Source of the DNA: an uncultured Christensenella sp.
GTDB lineage: Bacteria > Bacillota > Clostridia > Christensenellales > Borkfalkiaceae
Reading direction: 5' to 3'
NCBI GenBank assembly: GCA_910577555.1
Contig: CAJTLF010000007.1
Coordinates: 32,658 to 96,657, forward strand
DNA: 64,000 nucleotides
A program made the position numbers and the translations under genes. This document shows positions 8,350 to 16,487 of this stretch, piece after piece. Positions within the stretch are counted from its first letter, which is position 1. Every line of letters begins with the position of its first letter. The notes beneath the pieces were generated by a model. That model was not told the origin of the DNA, did no database searches, and saw only the letters and a program-made list of their open reading frames with translations.

Positions 8350-9405
8350 TTACTTGCCCTCCTTTTGCGTTTTTTCTTTTTTGTAGCCGAAGGGTCTGCT
8401 TATTATATATCTGTCGATTAAAGGTACGAAAAGGTTAAGAAGCATTATTACGAACGAAGTTACTTCGAGTTTGGTGAAGTATCTGAGTACTGCTATAAGC
8501 ACAGCCGCAACCACGTAATAAACTACCTGACCCCAAACGCCTTTGGGCGAAGTAACGTAGTCGGTGAACATAAATACCGCTCCGAACAGTACGCCGCCCG
8601 AGAAGATATGGGGCAGGAAAAGTTCCATATTAAATATGTAACCGCCCGTTGCGATGTAGGTGAAGCCGCTCATGAATACTGCGACGAAACCGAATACGCC
8701 GATGAAGAGTAACGGTTGCCACCATTTGATAACTTTTCTTACGGAAAGATATATATATCCGAAAAGTATCGTAACCTTGCACGTTTCGCCTATACAGCCC
8801 GCAACGCCCGTGCCGAGAAATAAATCGAGAACGGTTATCTTGGAGTAAGGATTTCCGTCTGCGCCCAACAGCCAGTGCAGGTTGGTTGCATCGGTGAATA
8901 TTCCGCTGGTGAAGTCGAGTGCGGGGATATTAGCCGCGGTGTAGGTGGTAAGCGCAAAGCTCAGAAACATAAACACGCGCGCGGTTGCCGCGGGGTTTAC
9001 AAGGTTTTTGCCAGTGCCGCCGAACAGCATTTTTACGATTGCTATGCCGAAGATACTGCCGATTAACACTTCGTACCACTTTGCGGTGGCGGGAAGTATG
9101 AGTGCGAGTATGAGACCGGTCACTACGGAAGTTAAGTCGAACTGTTTCCACCAGCGCAGGCAAACGTTACCCGCGTCCTTGCATTTGTTGGAAAATCCCT
9201 TGTTTGCTATGAAATAGTAAACGAATTCGGTCGCCACGCACGCAAGTATTGCGGTAAGCTCTATAATCAGCGCGGGAACGCCGAAGAAAACTATGCCCGC
9301 AACCGCCGCGGGAAAAAGCGCGATAAGCACGTCGAGCATTATGCCGCGGGTCGTTCTTTTGGATTTTACGTGGGGCGGAGTGGAAATAACGATTGAATTA
9401 TCCAT
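8350..9405 (-). CDS. rnfD: Rnf complex flavin membrane subunit RnfD
   Basis: The protein has 351 residues and about eight to ten membrane helices, with the basic N-terminus typical of RnfD/NqrB. Conserved features are GGTGKNLVNPAATARVF and the flavin-attachment region FTDATNLHWLLG, where Asp replaces the usual Gly of (S/T)GAT. This is the same change as in the small lipoprotein at 2773. The start overlaps the rnfC stop by one base (TAATG). It would carry covalent FMN and, in many models, riboflavin, and takes part in ion translocation. Confidence 0.96.
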   Translation of the reverse strand: MDNSIVISTPPHVKSKRTTRGIMLDVLIALFPAAVAGIVFFGVPALIIELTAILACVATEFVYYFIANKGFSNKCKDAGNVCLRWWKQFDLTSVVTGLILALILPATAKWYEVLIGSIFGIAIVKMLFGGTGKNLVNPAATARVFMFLSFALTTYTAANIPALDFTSGIFTDATNLHWLLGADGNPYSKITVLDLFLGTGVAGCIGETCKVTILFGYIYLSVRKVIKWWQPLLFIGVFGFVAVFMSGFTYIATGGYIFNMELFLPHIFSGGVLFGAVFMFTDYVTSPKGVWGQVVYYVVAAVLIAVLRYFTKLEVTSFVIMLLNLFVPLIDRYIISRPFGYKKEKTQKEGK

Positions 9406-10706
9406 TATTTATCTCCTTTTTTGCGAAGTTCAGCCTTCGTCTTGCGTATTGCCTGAATTAAAGGACGCTTAGCGGGGCAGATATATTCGCACGCGCCGCA
9501 CTCTATGCAGTAAGCCACGTTGCCCATCTTCGCCGCGGTTTCGTAATCGCCCGCCGCGGAATAGAACGCCGTGTTCATAGGCATAAGGTGCATGGGGCAA
9601 ACGTCCGCGCACATGCCGCAGTTAAGGCAGGGGGTAGGCTCTTTTGCCGCCGCTTCCTTTTCATCGAGTAAAAGTACCGCCGAAGTGGTCTTGTGGGTAT
9701 ACTGGTCGTAGTTTGCAATTGCAACGCCCGTCATAGGTCCGCCGAGAACAGCTTTTTTCGGTGCGGAACTTTCGCCGCCGCAGTAATCGATTATAGCGGA
9801 AACGGGAGTGCCGACTTTAACCCAAAGGTTTTTGGGCTGAGCCACGGCTTTACCCGAAACGGTCAAAACCCGCTCGTAAAGGGGCTTGCCAAGCTCTACG
9901 GCTTCGCATACCGCGTAGCAGGTTGCAACGTTCTGTACTACGACGCCAACGTCCGCAGGGAGCTTGCCGAGACCTACCTTGCGTCCCGTAGTTACGTAGA
10001 TAAGCTGCTTTTCGCCGCCCATAGGGTATTGCTTGCGCAGTTTTACGACCTTTATATCTTCGTAAGGTTCGAAAGCGGCTATCGCGTCGGGCTTGTTGGT
10101 TTCTATGCCGATAATAATCTGCTCAACGCCCAACGCTTTGGCGAGAAGTCTTGCGCCGCGCGCTATTTCGTCCGTCTTTTCAACCATAAGACGGTGGTCG
10201 CAGGTAAGGTAAGGCTCGCACTCCGCGCCGTTTACGATAAGAGCCGAAACGGGGGTTTTGGGCGAAACTTTAACCGCCGTGGGGAAGCCCGCTCCGCCTA
10301 AACCTACTATGCCGCAGTCGCAAACGCGCTGTTTGATTTCTTCGGGAGTGGGGTCGCCGAGCGCGGGGAAAGTGAATTTTTCTCCGCTGCCGTTGGATTT
10401 TATGGTTATAAAAGTTTCCGCCGCGCCGCTTGCACCTATATCTTCGGCAATGCTTTCAACCACGCCCGCGACGCTCGCGAACACGTTGGAAGAGATTGCC
10501 CCGTCGGCTTTGGCGATTATTTCGCCTTCTTTTACGGCTTGTCCGACTTCCACGCAGGGAATTGCGGGCTTGCCGAGCGACTGTAAAACGGAAACGGCTA
10601 CTTTTTCCACGGCGGGCATAACTTCAAGGGGGGAAGAGCTTGCAAGGCTTTTCTGTCCCTTGGGGTGAATGCCGCCGAAGTAGTATTTTCCACTAACTGC
10701 TTTCAA
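9405..10706 (-). CDS. rnfC: Rnf complex NADH-side subunit RnfC
   Basis: The protein has 433 residues, is soluble and membrane-associated, and is the NAD/NADH site of Rnf. The N-terminal part is lipoyl-like (GKPAIPCVEVGQAVKEGEII). The flavin/NAD-binding Rossmann region shows GLGGAGFPTAVK and VNGAECEPYLTCDHRLM. The C-terminal part has two [4Fe-4S] motifs, CLNCGMCADVCP and CIECGACEYICP. It lacks the long C-terminal extension of proteobacterial RnfC, as usual in Clostridia. It is the first Rnf gene after the Gx gene. Confidence 0.97.
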   Translation of the reverse strand: MKAVSGKYYFGGIHPKGQKSLASSSPLEVMPAVEKVAVSVLQSLGKPAIPCVEVGQAVKEGEIIAKADGAISSNVFASVAGVVESIAEDIGASGAAETFITIKSNGSGEKFTFPALGDPTPEEIKQRVCDCGIVGLGGAGFPTAVKVSPKTPVSALIVNGAECEPYLTCDHRLMVEKTDEIARGARLLAKALGVEQIIIGIETNKPDAIAAFEPYEDIKVVKLRKQYPMGGEKQLIYVTTGRKVGLGKLPADVGVVVQNVATCYAVCEAVELGKPLYERVLTVSGKAVAQPKNLWVKVGTPVSAIIDYCGGESSAPKKAVLGGPMTGVAIANYDQYTHKTTSAVLLLDEKEAAAKEPTPCLNCGMCADVCPMHLMPMNTAFYSAAGDYETAAKMGNVAYCIECGACEYICPAKRPLIQAIRKTKAELRKKGDK

Positions 10707-10758
10707 ATTTGACCTCCATATTTTCGTAATATCGATAATTATGTGTAAAGCCGCTCTT

Positions 10759-11310
10759 TTACCCGAGCGACGAGTTACCCGTTTTTTTCTTTTTTTCGGT
10801 TATTATTTTCAGGAACGCGTTTTGCGGCACTCCCCTGAAAATGAGAAGTATCACGCCGCCCACTATTCCGCCCGAAAGTATGCCCAGAAGTATGAGATAG
10901 GGCATATATCCGAACATCAGAACGGAGCCGGAAAGGAACACGAATACCACGTTCTGCGTTATGTTGTGCGCCACTGCGGCAACGATGGAAACCGCCGTTA
11001 TGGAAATTCCGGGATAGACAAGATACAGTAACAGCGAAGAAACCGCCATTGAAACCATACCGCCCGTAAACGAGTACAGCACCGCGGAAAAGTTGCCCGC
11101 GTATATCGCGCCGAGCACCGTACGCACGGCAACGATTATAAACGCTTCCACGGGCGAATACATAACGAGAGCCGCAAACGAAAACACGTTTGCAATTCCC
11201 ATTTTAGCCCCCGGAATAACAAGCGGCGGAAACAGGCTTTCTATTATAAACGCGATAAGGCTCAACCCCGTCAACATGGCAAGCACAGCTATTTTTTTTG
11301 CCGCTCTCAT
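10759..11310 (-). CDS. Gx transporter / heptaprenyl diphosphate synthase component I family membrane protein
   Basis: About 183 residues from the ATG at 11310 (MRAAKKIAVLAML); an in-frame GTG at 11328 would add six residues, but it falls in the promoter. The protein has five to six membrane helices with the family segments IPGAKMGIANVFS and VRTVLGAIYAGNFSA. It is often annotated as heptaprenyl diphosphate synthase component I, although it resembles a small transporter (S-component-like) more than an enzyme. Members recur beside rnf, apbE and NusG-II genes. It is the first gene of the Rnf operon and may supply a flavin precursor or quinone-related compound; this is inference. Confidence 0.85.
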   Translation of the reverse strand: MRAAKKIAVLAMLTGLSLIAFIIESLFPPLVIPGAKMGIANVFSFAALVMYSPVEAFIIVAVRTVLGAIYAGNFSAVLYSFTGGMVSMAVSSLLLYLVYPGISITAVSIVAAVAHNITQNVVFVFLSGSVLMFGYMPYLILLGILSGGIVGGVILLIFRGVPQNAFLKIITEKKKKTGNSSLG

Positions 11311-11319
11311 AACGGTAAA

Positions 11320-11348
11320 ATTATACACTAAATTATATAATAAGTAAA
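11320..11348 (-). promoter_or_regulatory. Promoter of the Gx-rnfCDGEAB operon
   Basis: On the minus strand: TTTACT (11348-11343), 17 bases, TATAAT (11325-11320). The -10 box ends nine bases before the ATG at 11310, with no Shine-Dalgarno sequence, which again suggests a nearly leaderless message. A second TATAAT at 11337-11332 has no matching -35. Confidence 0.55.
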
Positions 11349-11474
11349 TAGTAATAAGGGGGTGTTTTTGAAAAAAATAAATAATTTTTTACTTAATTCT
11401 CCGTTCGTCCCGTCGTCGGGAAAACGGCGCGGGTTTTAAAGGAGGTAACCTTGCCGCGCGACCCCGCGCAACGC

Positions 11475-11503
11475 TTGACAACGGACGCGGGGAAAGTTAT
11501 AAT
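11475..11503 (+). promoter_or_regulatory. Consensus sigma-A promoter of the M18 aminopeptidase gene
   Basis: TTGACA (11475-11480), 17 bases, TATAAT (11498-11503): a perfect match to both boxes. A ribosome site AAAGGAG precedes ATG 11539. The 210-base divergent region to the Gx gene holds no other gene. Confidence 0.92.
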
Positions 11504-11538
11504 ATTTACCGTATAACACTTTAAAGGAGTAAAATTTT

Positions 11539-12906
11539 ATGGATTTGAAATATACCCGTAAAAACGTTTATAAAGACGCGGACGGCAAAGAGCTTGAAAA
11601 GATTTACGACTTTGCCGAAGGTTACAAAAAATTTCTCGACAGCTCCAAAACGGAGCGCGACGCCGCGGTAACGGCGAAAAAGCTTGCGGAAGAAAAGGGG
11701 TTCAAGCCCTTCTCTTTCTCCGAAAAATTAAAGGCGGGCGACAAGCGTTACTTTATCAACCGCCATAAAAACGTGTTCCTTATCAGCGTGGGCACGGAAG
11801 ACGTGGCTAAAGACGGCGTGAGAATAATGGTCGCGCACGTGGATTCGCCCCGTCTGGATTTGAAGCCCAACCCCATGTACGAAGAGTCCGGGCTGTGCTA
11901 CCTTAAAACGCACTATTACGGCGGGATAAAGAAGTATCAGTGGACGGCAATACCCCTTACGTTGCACGGCGTGGTAATGCTCCCCGGCGGCGAAAAGAAG
12001 GAAATTTGCGTCGGCGAAGACGAGAACGACCCTATTTTCTATATCACAGACATTCTGCCCCATCTCGGCGCGGAGCAGGGCGCGAAAACTTTGGGTAAGG
12101 CTATCGACGGCGAGAGTCTGAACGCGGTTATCGGCGGACTTCCCGCAGTGGAAGACGAAGAAGACAAGGAAGCGGTAAAGACCGCCGTATTGAAGCTTTT
12201 AAACAAGAAGTACGGGCTTACGGAAGTGGATTTGCAGTGTTCGGAACTCTGCTTCGTTCCCGCAGGCAAGGCTCGCGACGTGGGCTTTGACGGGGCTTTA
12301 ATCTCGGCTTACGGACACGACGACAAGGTATGTGCTTACCCCGAAATGCGCGCTATATTCGACTGCGAGTCCGCGCATACGCTGGTAGCCGTGTTCGCGG
12401 ACAAGGAAGAAGTGGGCAGCGACGGAACTACGGGTATGCAGTCTAAGGTAATATCCGACGTAATCGAAACGATAGCGGCGTCTCTGGGCGCGAACCCCAT
12501 CGAAGTGAGATATAATTCCAAGTGTATATCCGCGGACGTAACCGCGGCTTACGACCCCGCGTATTCTTCGGTATTCGAAAAGAGAAACACCACTTTCATA
12601 AGCTGTGGCGCGGCTGTTTCCAAATATACGGGCGCACGCGGCAAGAGTTCGACGAACGACGCGGACGCGGAGTATATGGGCTGGATACGCGACAAATTCG
12701 ACGCGGACGGCGTATACTGGCAGACGGGCGAGCTTGGCGCGGTAGACGCGGGCGGCGGCGGCACTGTTGCGAAGTTTATTGCAAATCTCGGAATCGATAC
12801 CGTAGACGTGGGCGTTCCCGTGCTTTCGATGCACGCGCCTTACGAACTCATTTCCAAAGCGGACGTATATTCGCTGTACAAGGCTTGCCTTGCATTCTGT
12901 AAATAA
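11539..12906 (+). CDS. apeB: M18 family zinc aminopeptidase
   Basis: The protein has 455 residues and is a cytoplasmic di-zinc exopeptidase, forming large tetrahedral dodecamers in the family and removing N-terminal residues. Metal and active-site motifs are MVAHVDSPRLDLKP (His100, Asp102), YGHDDKVCAYPE, DKEEVGSDG (catalytic/metal Glu pair) and MHAPYELISKADVYS with the last metal His. A central segment THYYGGIKKYQW is typical of M18. It is monocistronic between a consensus promoter and a terminator. The sequence does not show whether acidic or other residues are preferred. Confidence 0.93.
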   Translation: MDLKYTRKNVYKDADGKELEKIYDFAEGYKKFLDSSKTERDAAVTAKKLAEEKGFKPFSFSEKLKAGDKRYFINRHKNVFLISVGTEDVAKDGVRIMVAHVDSPRLDLKPNPMYEESGLCYLKTHYYGGIKKYQWTAIPLTLHGVVMLPGGEKKEICVGEDENDPIFYITDILPHLGAEQGAKTLGKAIDGESLNAVIGGLPAVEDEEDKEAVKTAVLKLLNKKYGLTEVDLQCSELCFVPAGKARDVGFDGALISAYGHDDKVCAYPEMRAIFDCESAHTLVAVFADKEEVGSDGTTGMQSKVISDVIETIAASLGANPIEVRYNSKCISADVTAAYDPAYSSVFEKRNTTFISCGAAVSKYTGARGKSSTNDADAEYMGWIRDKFDADGVYWQTGELGAVDAGGGGTVAKFIANLGIDTVDVGVPVLSMHAPYELISKADVYSLYKACLAFCK

Positions 12907-12921
12907 TATTTAATCAAAAAT

Positions 12922-12957
12922 AACGCCCCCGAGCGGTTGCCGCTCGGGGGCGTTTTA
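12922..12957. terminator. Bidirectional terminator
   Basis: A perfect 15-bp stem AACGCCCCCGAGCGG with loop TTG and T-run. It lies between two converging genes (aminopeptidase, plus strand; propeller-like protein, minus strand). Confidence 0.92.
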
Positions 12958-12964
12958 TAAATCG

Positions 12965-14227
12965 TCAAGCTTTTGCTTTGGGTACTATGCTGTATACGTT
13001 TTTAAGAACCTGTCTTACGAAAGGTCTGTATTTGTAAGCCGCTGACTCGAAAAGCACGTAAACTCTGTCGCCCTTTACGCAAAGCCCTTCGGACATAGAC
13101 GGAATGGAATAAGAGTTGCGCTTTACGGCGTTATCCACGAAGTATACGCGCAGGTTGGTATCGCGGTAATTCGCTCCGCTGCTGGCAAAGTGGGCGTCGG
13201 CATATTCGAATCCGCCGTAGCCCTTTTCGTTTCCGTCCGCGTCGGTATATTTAAAATCTTTGTAAAGCTTGCTGTTAGCTTCTTTTGAAATTTCGCTCCA
13301 ATCGTAGTAGAGAATATTGGAGTTTTTAAGTCCGTAGCTCTGCGAGAGCGTCAGTCCCGTCTTGGTGCGTGCAAAGCCCTGAATTTCGTCGGTTATCGAA
13401 AAAATCTTCTGTATCTTGGGCACGCGCGATTTTTCGAGTACGCTATCGGTTGACGACAGCGTTTCAAGCCCGTATTTGTTGGTGCTTAAAGTGGAAATTC
13501 TGTATTCGTATACGAAAGCGGTGTTTTTGTCGCCGTTGTTGGTCGTGACGTGGTGTTTTTGCGCGGTGGGGTAGTTGCCGTCGCGGTAGAACTCGCCAAC
13601 GTACAGCCTGTCGTTATAATAGCTGGAGTTGCTTGCGTCTCCGTCGTCGTTGTAAAAATAGCAGAAAGACGCGTTGCAGTTGGCGGCAAAGGACGCGGTG
13701 AATTTAATCTCGCCGTTGTTTTCAGCCGCTTTAATCAAATCGTAAGCGATATTGTCTTTGGCGGAGCTGCCCGTTTTAGCCACGAAAACGGTGTCGTCTG
13801 AAACTACCCAAAGGGTGTAGCCGTTCGTTGCCACGCCGCCCGCGTGTCCCGTATAGTCGCTTCCGTCTGTATTTTTAAGCGAAACGAAGCCTACGTAACC
13901 GGTGTCGTCGCCCATTACGTAAATGCGCGACGCGCCTTCTTTCATATACGCGCTTATAAAAAAGTATTCCTGATAGGCTGTTTTCTGCTTGCCGTTTTCG
14001 TCGAGTACGGGGTTGCCGTTTTCGTCTTTAACGTCGTACTCGCCCTTGAAGTTGCCCATACCCTGCGGGCAGGCGCCTTCGTCAAGCCCCGGTATTTCGA
14101 ATTCCATTCTGAAATCGTTGAAATTCTTGTATTTGTCGCCCCAGAACCATATCGTTATGAATATGCTGAGAAACACTATAACTGTAAATATTACTGTTGC
14201 GGTTATAAATAATTTTTTGTGTTTCAT
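12965..14227 (-). CDS. Membrane-anchored extracytoplasmic protein, possibly beta-propeller, unknown function
   Basis: The protein has 420 residues. An N-terminal membrane helix (about 7-30) is followed by WFWGDKYKNF, so the rest is outside the membrane. The body is rich in short beta strands with recurring hydrophobic-Tyr motifs such as FFISAYMKEGASRIYVMG, HAGGVATNGYTLWVVS, DEIQGFARTKTGLTLSQSYG and PSMSEGLCVKGDRVYVLFES. These look like successive blades of a six-bladed-propeller-type protein that starts from an E(A/G)xxPQGM motif. No catalytic residues are recognisable. A TATAAT box on the minus strand (14291-14286) with TTTTCA 17 bases upstream is a likely promoter. It is monocistronic. I do not recognise the family with certainty. 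Confidence 0.7.
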   Translation of the reverse strand: MKHKKLFITATVIFTVIVFLSIFITIWFWGDKYKNFNDFRMEFEIPGLDEGACPQGMGNFKGEYDVKDENGNPVLDENGKQKTAYQEYFFISAYMKEGASRIYVMGDDTGYVGFVSLKNTDGSDYTGHAGGVATNGYTLWVVSDDTVFVAKTGSSAKDNIAYDLIKAAENNGEIKFTASFAANCNASFCYFYNDDGDASNSSYYNDRLYVGEFYRDGNYPTAQKHHVTTNNGDKNTAFVYEYRISTLSTNKYGLETLSSTDSVLEKSRVPKIQKIFSITDEIQGFARTKTGLTLSQSYGLKNSNILYYDWSEISKEANSKLYKDFKYTDADGNEKGYGGFEYADAHFASSGANYRDTNLRVYFVDNAVKRNSYSIPSMSEGLCVKGDRVYVLFESAAYKYRPFVRQVLKNVYSIVPKAKA

Positions 14228-14388
14228 AAGATACCTTATTTAAAAGTAGACGCCTTTGCGGAAAAATATACCGCCCGACGATTTTATTATAGTTTATCAA
14301 AAAAATATTGAAAAAGCAAATAATAAGAGCAGGCATTTTATATATACTGATAGTAAATCGGGGCTGTAAATTTATAAACCCGCTATTA

Positions 14389-14417
14389 TTGACAAAAAAT
14401 TTGTAATATGATAAAAT
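14389..14417 (+). promoter_or_regulatory. Sigma-A promoter of the degV operon
   Basis: TTGACA (14389-14394), 17 bases, TAAAAT (14412-14417) with an upstream TG (extended -10). The rest of the 240-base divergent gap holds only AT-rich sequence and the opposing promoter. Confidence 0.8.
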
Positions 14418-14469
14418 GATAAACGGAACTTTTTTCAAGGTTCTTTAAAAACAACGGAGAAGTAAGAAA

Positions 14470-15348
14470 TTGAGCGTATTTTTATGTGATTCAAACTGCG
14501 AGCTTTGGCATACCAGGCTTGAGGAACTCAACGTTGATTATATATCCATGCCTTACTGTTACGGCAACGAAGAATATTATTATGATTTGGGCAAGCATAC
14601 GGACTTTAATAAGTTTTATTCTGCCGTCCGCGGCGGAACTATTCCTAAGACTATGGCGTTGAATCCCGAAAACTATAAGGACATTTTAACCCCCTATTTT
14701 CAGGCGGGCGAGGACGTGCTGTACGTAAGCTTTTCGCACGCAATGAGCGGAACCTTCGCACAGCTCGATAAAGCTCTCGAAGAGCTTAAACGGGAATTTC
14801 CCGAAAGAAAATGCACCGTTTTCAATACCAATTCCATTTCGCTCGGCGCGGGAATACAGGTGGAAGCGGCTGCCGAAATGAAGAAAAACGGCGCGTCAGA
14901 CGAAGAAATTCTTGAATTTTTAAAGACTTTTACGGACAGGGTTGCCGTATATTTCGTTGTCGACGACCTTATGCACTTAAAGCGCGGCGGCAGACTTTCC
15001 GCGGGCGCGGCGGTTGCAGGCACTATTTTAAGTTTAAAACCCATGCTCACGATAGATTCCAACGGCGGACTTACCGTTTACGATAAAATTATGGGCAGAA
15101 AAAAGGCAGTTCGCAAGCTTGCGGACAAGGTCTGCGAAGAGCTTACGGGCGTTGAATACAGCGTTTACGTAATCGACGCGGATTGCAAGGATGACGGCGA
15201 CGCGCTTGCCGAAATGATATCCGCGCGCCGTGCAGACGCTAAAATCGTAAGGCAGACGGTAGGTCCCGTAATAGGTTCGCACTGCGGTCCGGGAACTATC
15301 GGCGTAATTTTTATTGCGGATAAGCGTCCCGTCGCTTTGGAAAAATAA
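14470..15348 (+). CDS. DegV family fatty-acid-binding protein
   Basis: The protein has 292 residues from a TTG start preceded by GGAG (about 14456). DegV-fold proteins bind a single fatty acid; related FakB proteins present fatty acids to the kinase FakA. Typical segments are FLCDSNCEL at the start, the RGG.IPKTMALNPENY region, VLYVSFSHAMSGTF (lipid headgroup contact), and HLKRGGRLSAGAAVAGTILSLKP. The C-terminus has GSHCGPGTIGVIF. The first acetyltransferase-like gene follows after two bases, so the three genes form one unit. No fakA-like kinase is in the window. Confidence 0.92.
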   Translation: MSVFLCDSNCELWHTRLEELNVDYISMPYCYGNEEYYYDLGKHTDFNKFYSAVRGGTIPKTMALNPENYKDILTPYFQAGEDVLYVSFSHAMSGTFAQLDKALEELKREFPERKCTVFNTNSISLGAGIQVEAAAEMKKNGASDEEILEFLKTFTDRVAVYFVVDDLMHLKRGGRLSAGAAVAGTILSLKPMLTIDSNGGLTVYDKIMGRKKAVRKLADKVCEELTGVEYSVYVIDADCKDDGDALAEMISARRADAKIVRQTVGPVIGSHCGPGTIGVIFIADKRPVALEK

Positions 15349-15350
15349 TT

Positions 15351-16484
15351 ATGATAGAAGTAAAACAAATCTCTTCCAAACGGGACAAAAAGAAGTTTTT
15401 CAAGTTCGTTATAGACCTTTATAAGGGAAACGCTCACGCCGCGCCCAACTTATATATGGACGAATTTGCGGAATTCGACCCCGAGAAGAACGACGCGTTC
15501 CGCTTTGCCGACTGCAAGATGTTTCTCGCCTATAAAGACGGTAAGCTTGCGGGCAGGGTAGCGGGAATATGGCACAGGGGAGTGAACGAAAAGTTCGGCT
15601 ATAAGCAGTTGCGGTTTACCCGTTTCGACGTTATAGACGACTTCGAAGTTACGAAAGCTCTCTTTGACGAGCTTTACAAGTGGGCTAAAGAGTTGGGTAT
15701 GGAAGAAATTATCGGACCGATGAGCTTTTCCGACCTTAACGAAGAAGGTATGCTTATAGACGGGTTCGATAAGGACGCGATGTATATCGAAATATACAAC
15801 CACCCTTACTACGTAGAGCATATGGAAAAGCTTGGGGCGTATAAGGTAGTGGACTGGAACTGCTACCGCATACCCGTTCCCGAAAAGCACGACGAAAGAT
15901 TGCAGCGGTTGAGCGATAAAATAATGCAGAGAAACGGTTACGAACTTCTGGACGTAGCCTATCTTCTCAAGCACGATAAGCCCAAGCTCAGCAAATATAT
16001 AATGCAGTGTATGGACGTTTTAGACGAAGCGTTCGAAGACTTGTACGGCGTAAGCCCTTTAAGCGAAAAGCAGAAAAAGCGCATGATGGACACCATTTAT
16101 CAGGTTCTCGTACCCGACCTTGCCGGAGTAGTTTTAAAGGACGGCAAAGTGGTTGCGTACGGCTTTATGATGCCTTCAATGACCAAGGTTCTGCAAAAAG
16201 CCAGGGGTAGCATTATACCCCGCGCGCTGTTTGCTTATATAAACGCAATGACGCACGTGGAAGTGGCGGATATGATGAGTATCGGCGTTGCGAAGGAACA
16301 CGCAAATCAGGGCGTGCCTGCAATTATAATGAACGCCTGCCTTAAAGGACTTATTAAAAACGGCGTAAAGTTTATGGAAACGGGTCCCGAGCTGGAAAGC
16401 AACCACAACGTTCAGAATTTATGGAAAAATTATAATCCCGAGCTGGTTAAACGCCGCCGTTGCTGGGGATTGAGAGTGAACTAA
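15351..16484 (+). CDS. GNAT-like acyltransferase, copy 1
   Basis: The protein has 377 residues and is cytoplasmic. The N-terminal half contains a GNAT-type strand pattern with FLAYKDGKLAGRVAGIWHRG, and the C-terminal half repeats the idea with GVVLKDGKVVAYGFMMPS and a final YNPELVKRRRCWGL motif. The HPYYVEHMEKLGAYKVVDW segment is typical of conserved clostridial and Bacteroidetes proteins annotated as N-acetyltransferases of unknown substrate. The start is ATG two bases after degV. It has a near-identical neighbour 3 bases downstream. Confidence 0.7.
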   Translation: MIEVKQISSKRDKKKFFKFVIDLYKGNAHAAPNLYMDEFAEFDPEKNDAFRFADCKMFLAYKDGKLAGRVAGIWHRGVNEKFGYKQLRFTRFDVIDDFEVTKALFDELYKWAKELGMEEIIGPMSFSDLNEEGMLIDGFDKDAMYIEIYNHPYYVEHMEKLGAYKVVDWNCYRIPVPEKHDERLQRLSDKIMQRNGYELLDVAYLLKHDKPKLSKYIMQCMDVLDEAFEDLYGVSPLSEKQKKRMMDTIYQVLVPDLAGVVLKDGKVVAYGFMMPSMTKVLQKARGSIIPRALFAYINAMTHVEVADMMSIGVAKEHANQGVPAIIMNACLKGLIKNGVKFMETGPELESNHNVQNLWKNYNPELVKRRRCWGLRVN

Positions 16485-16487
16485 TTT

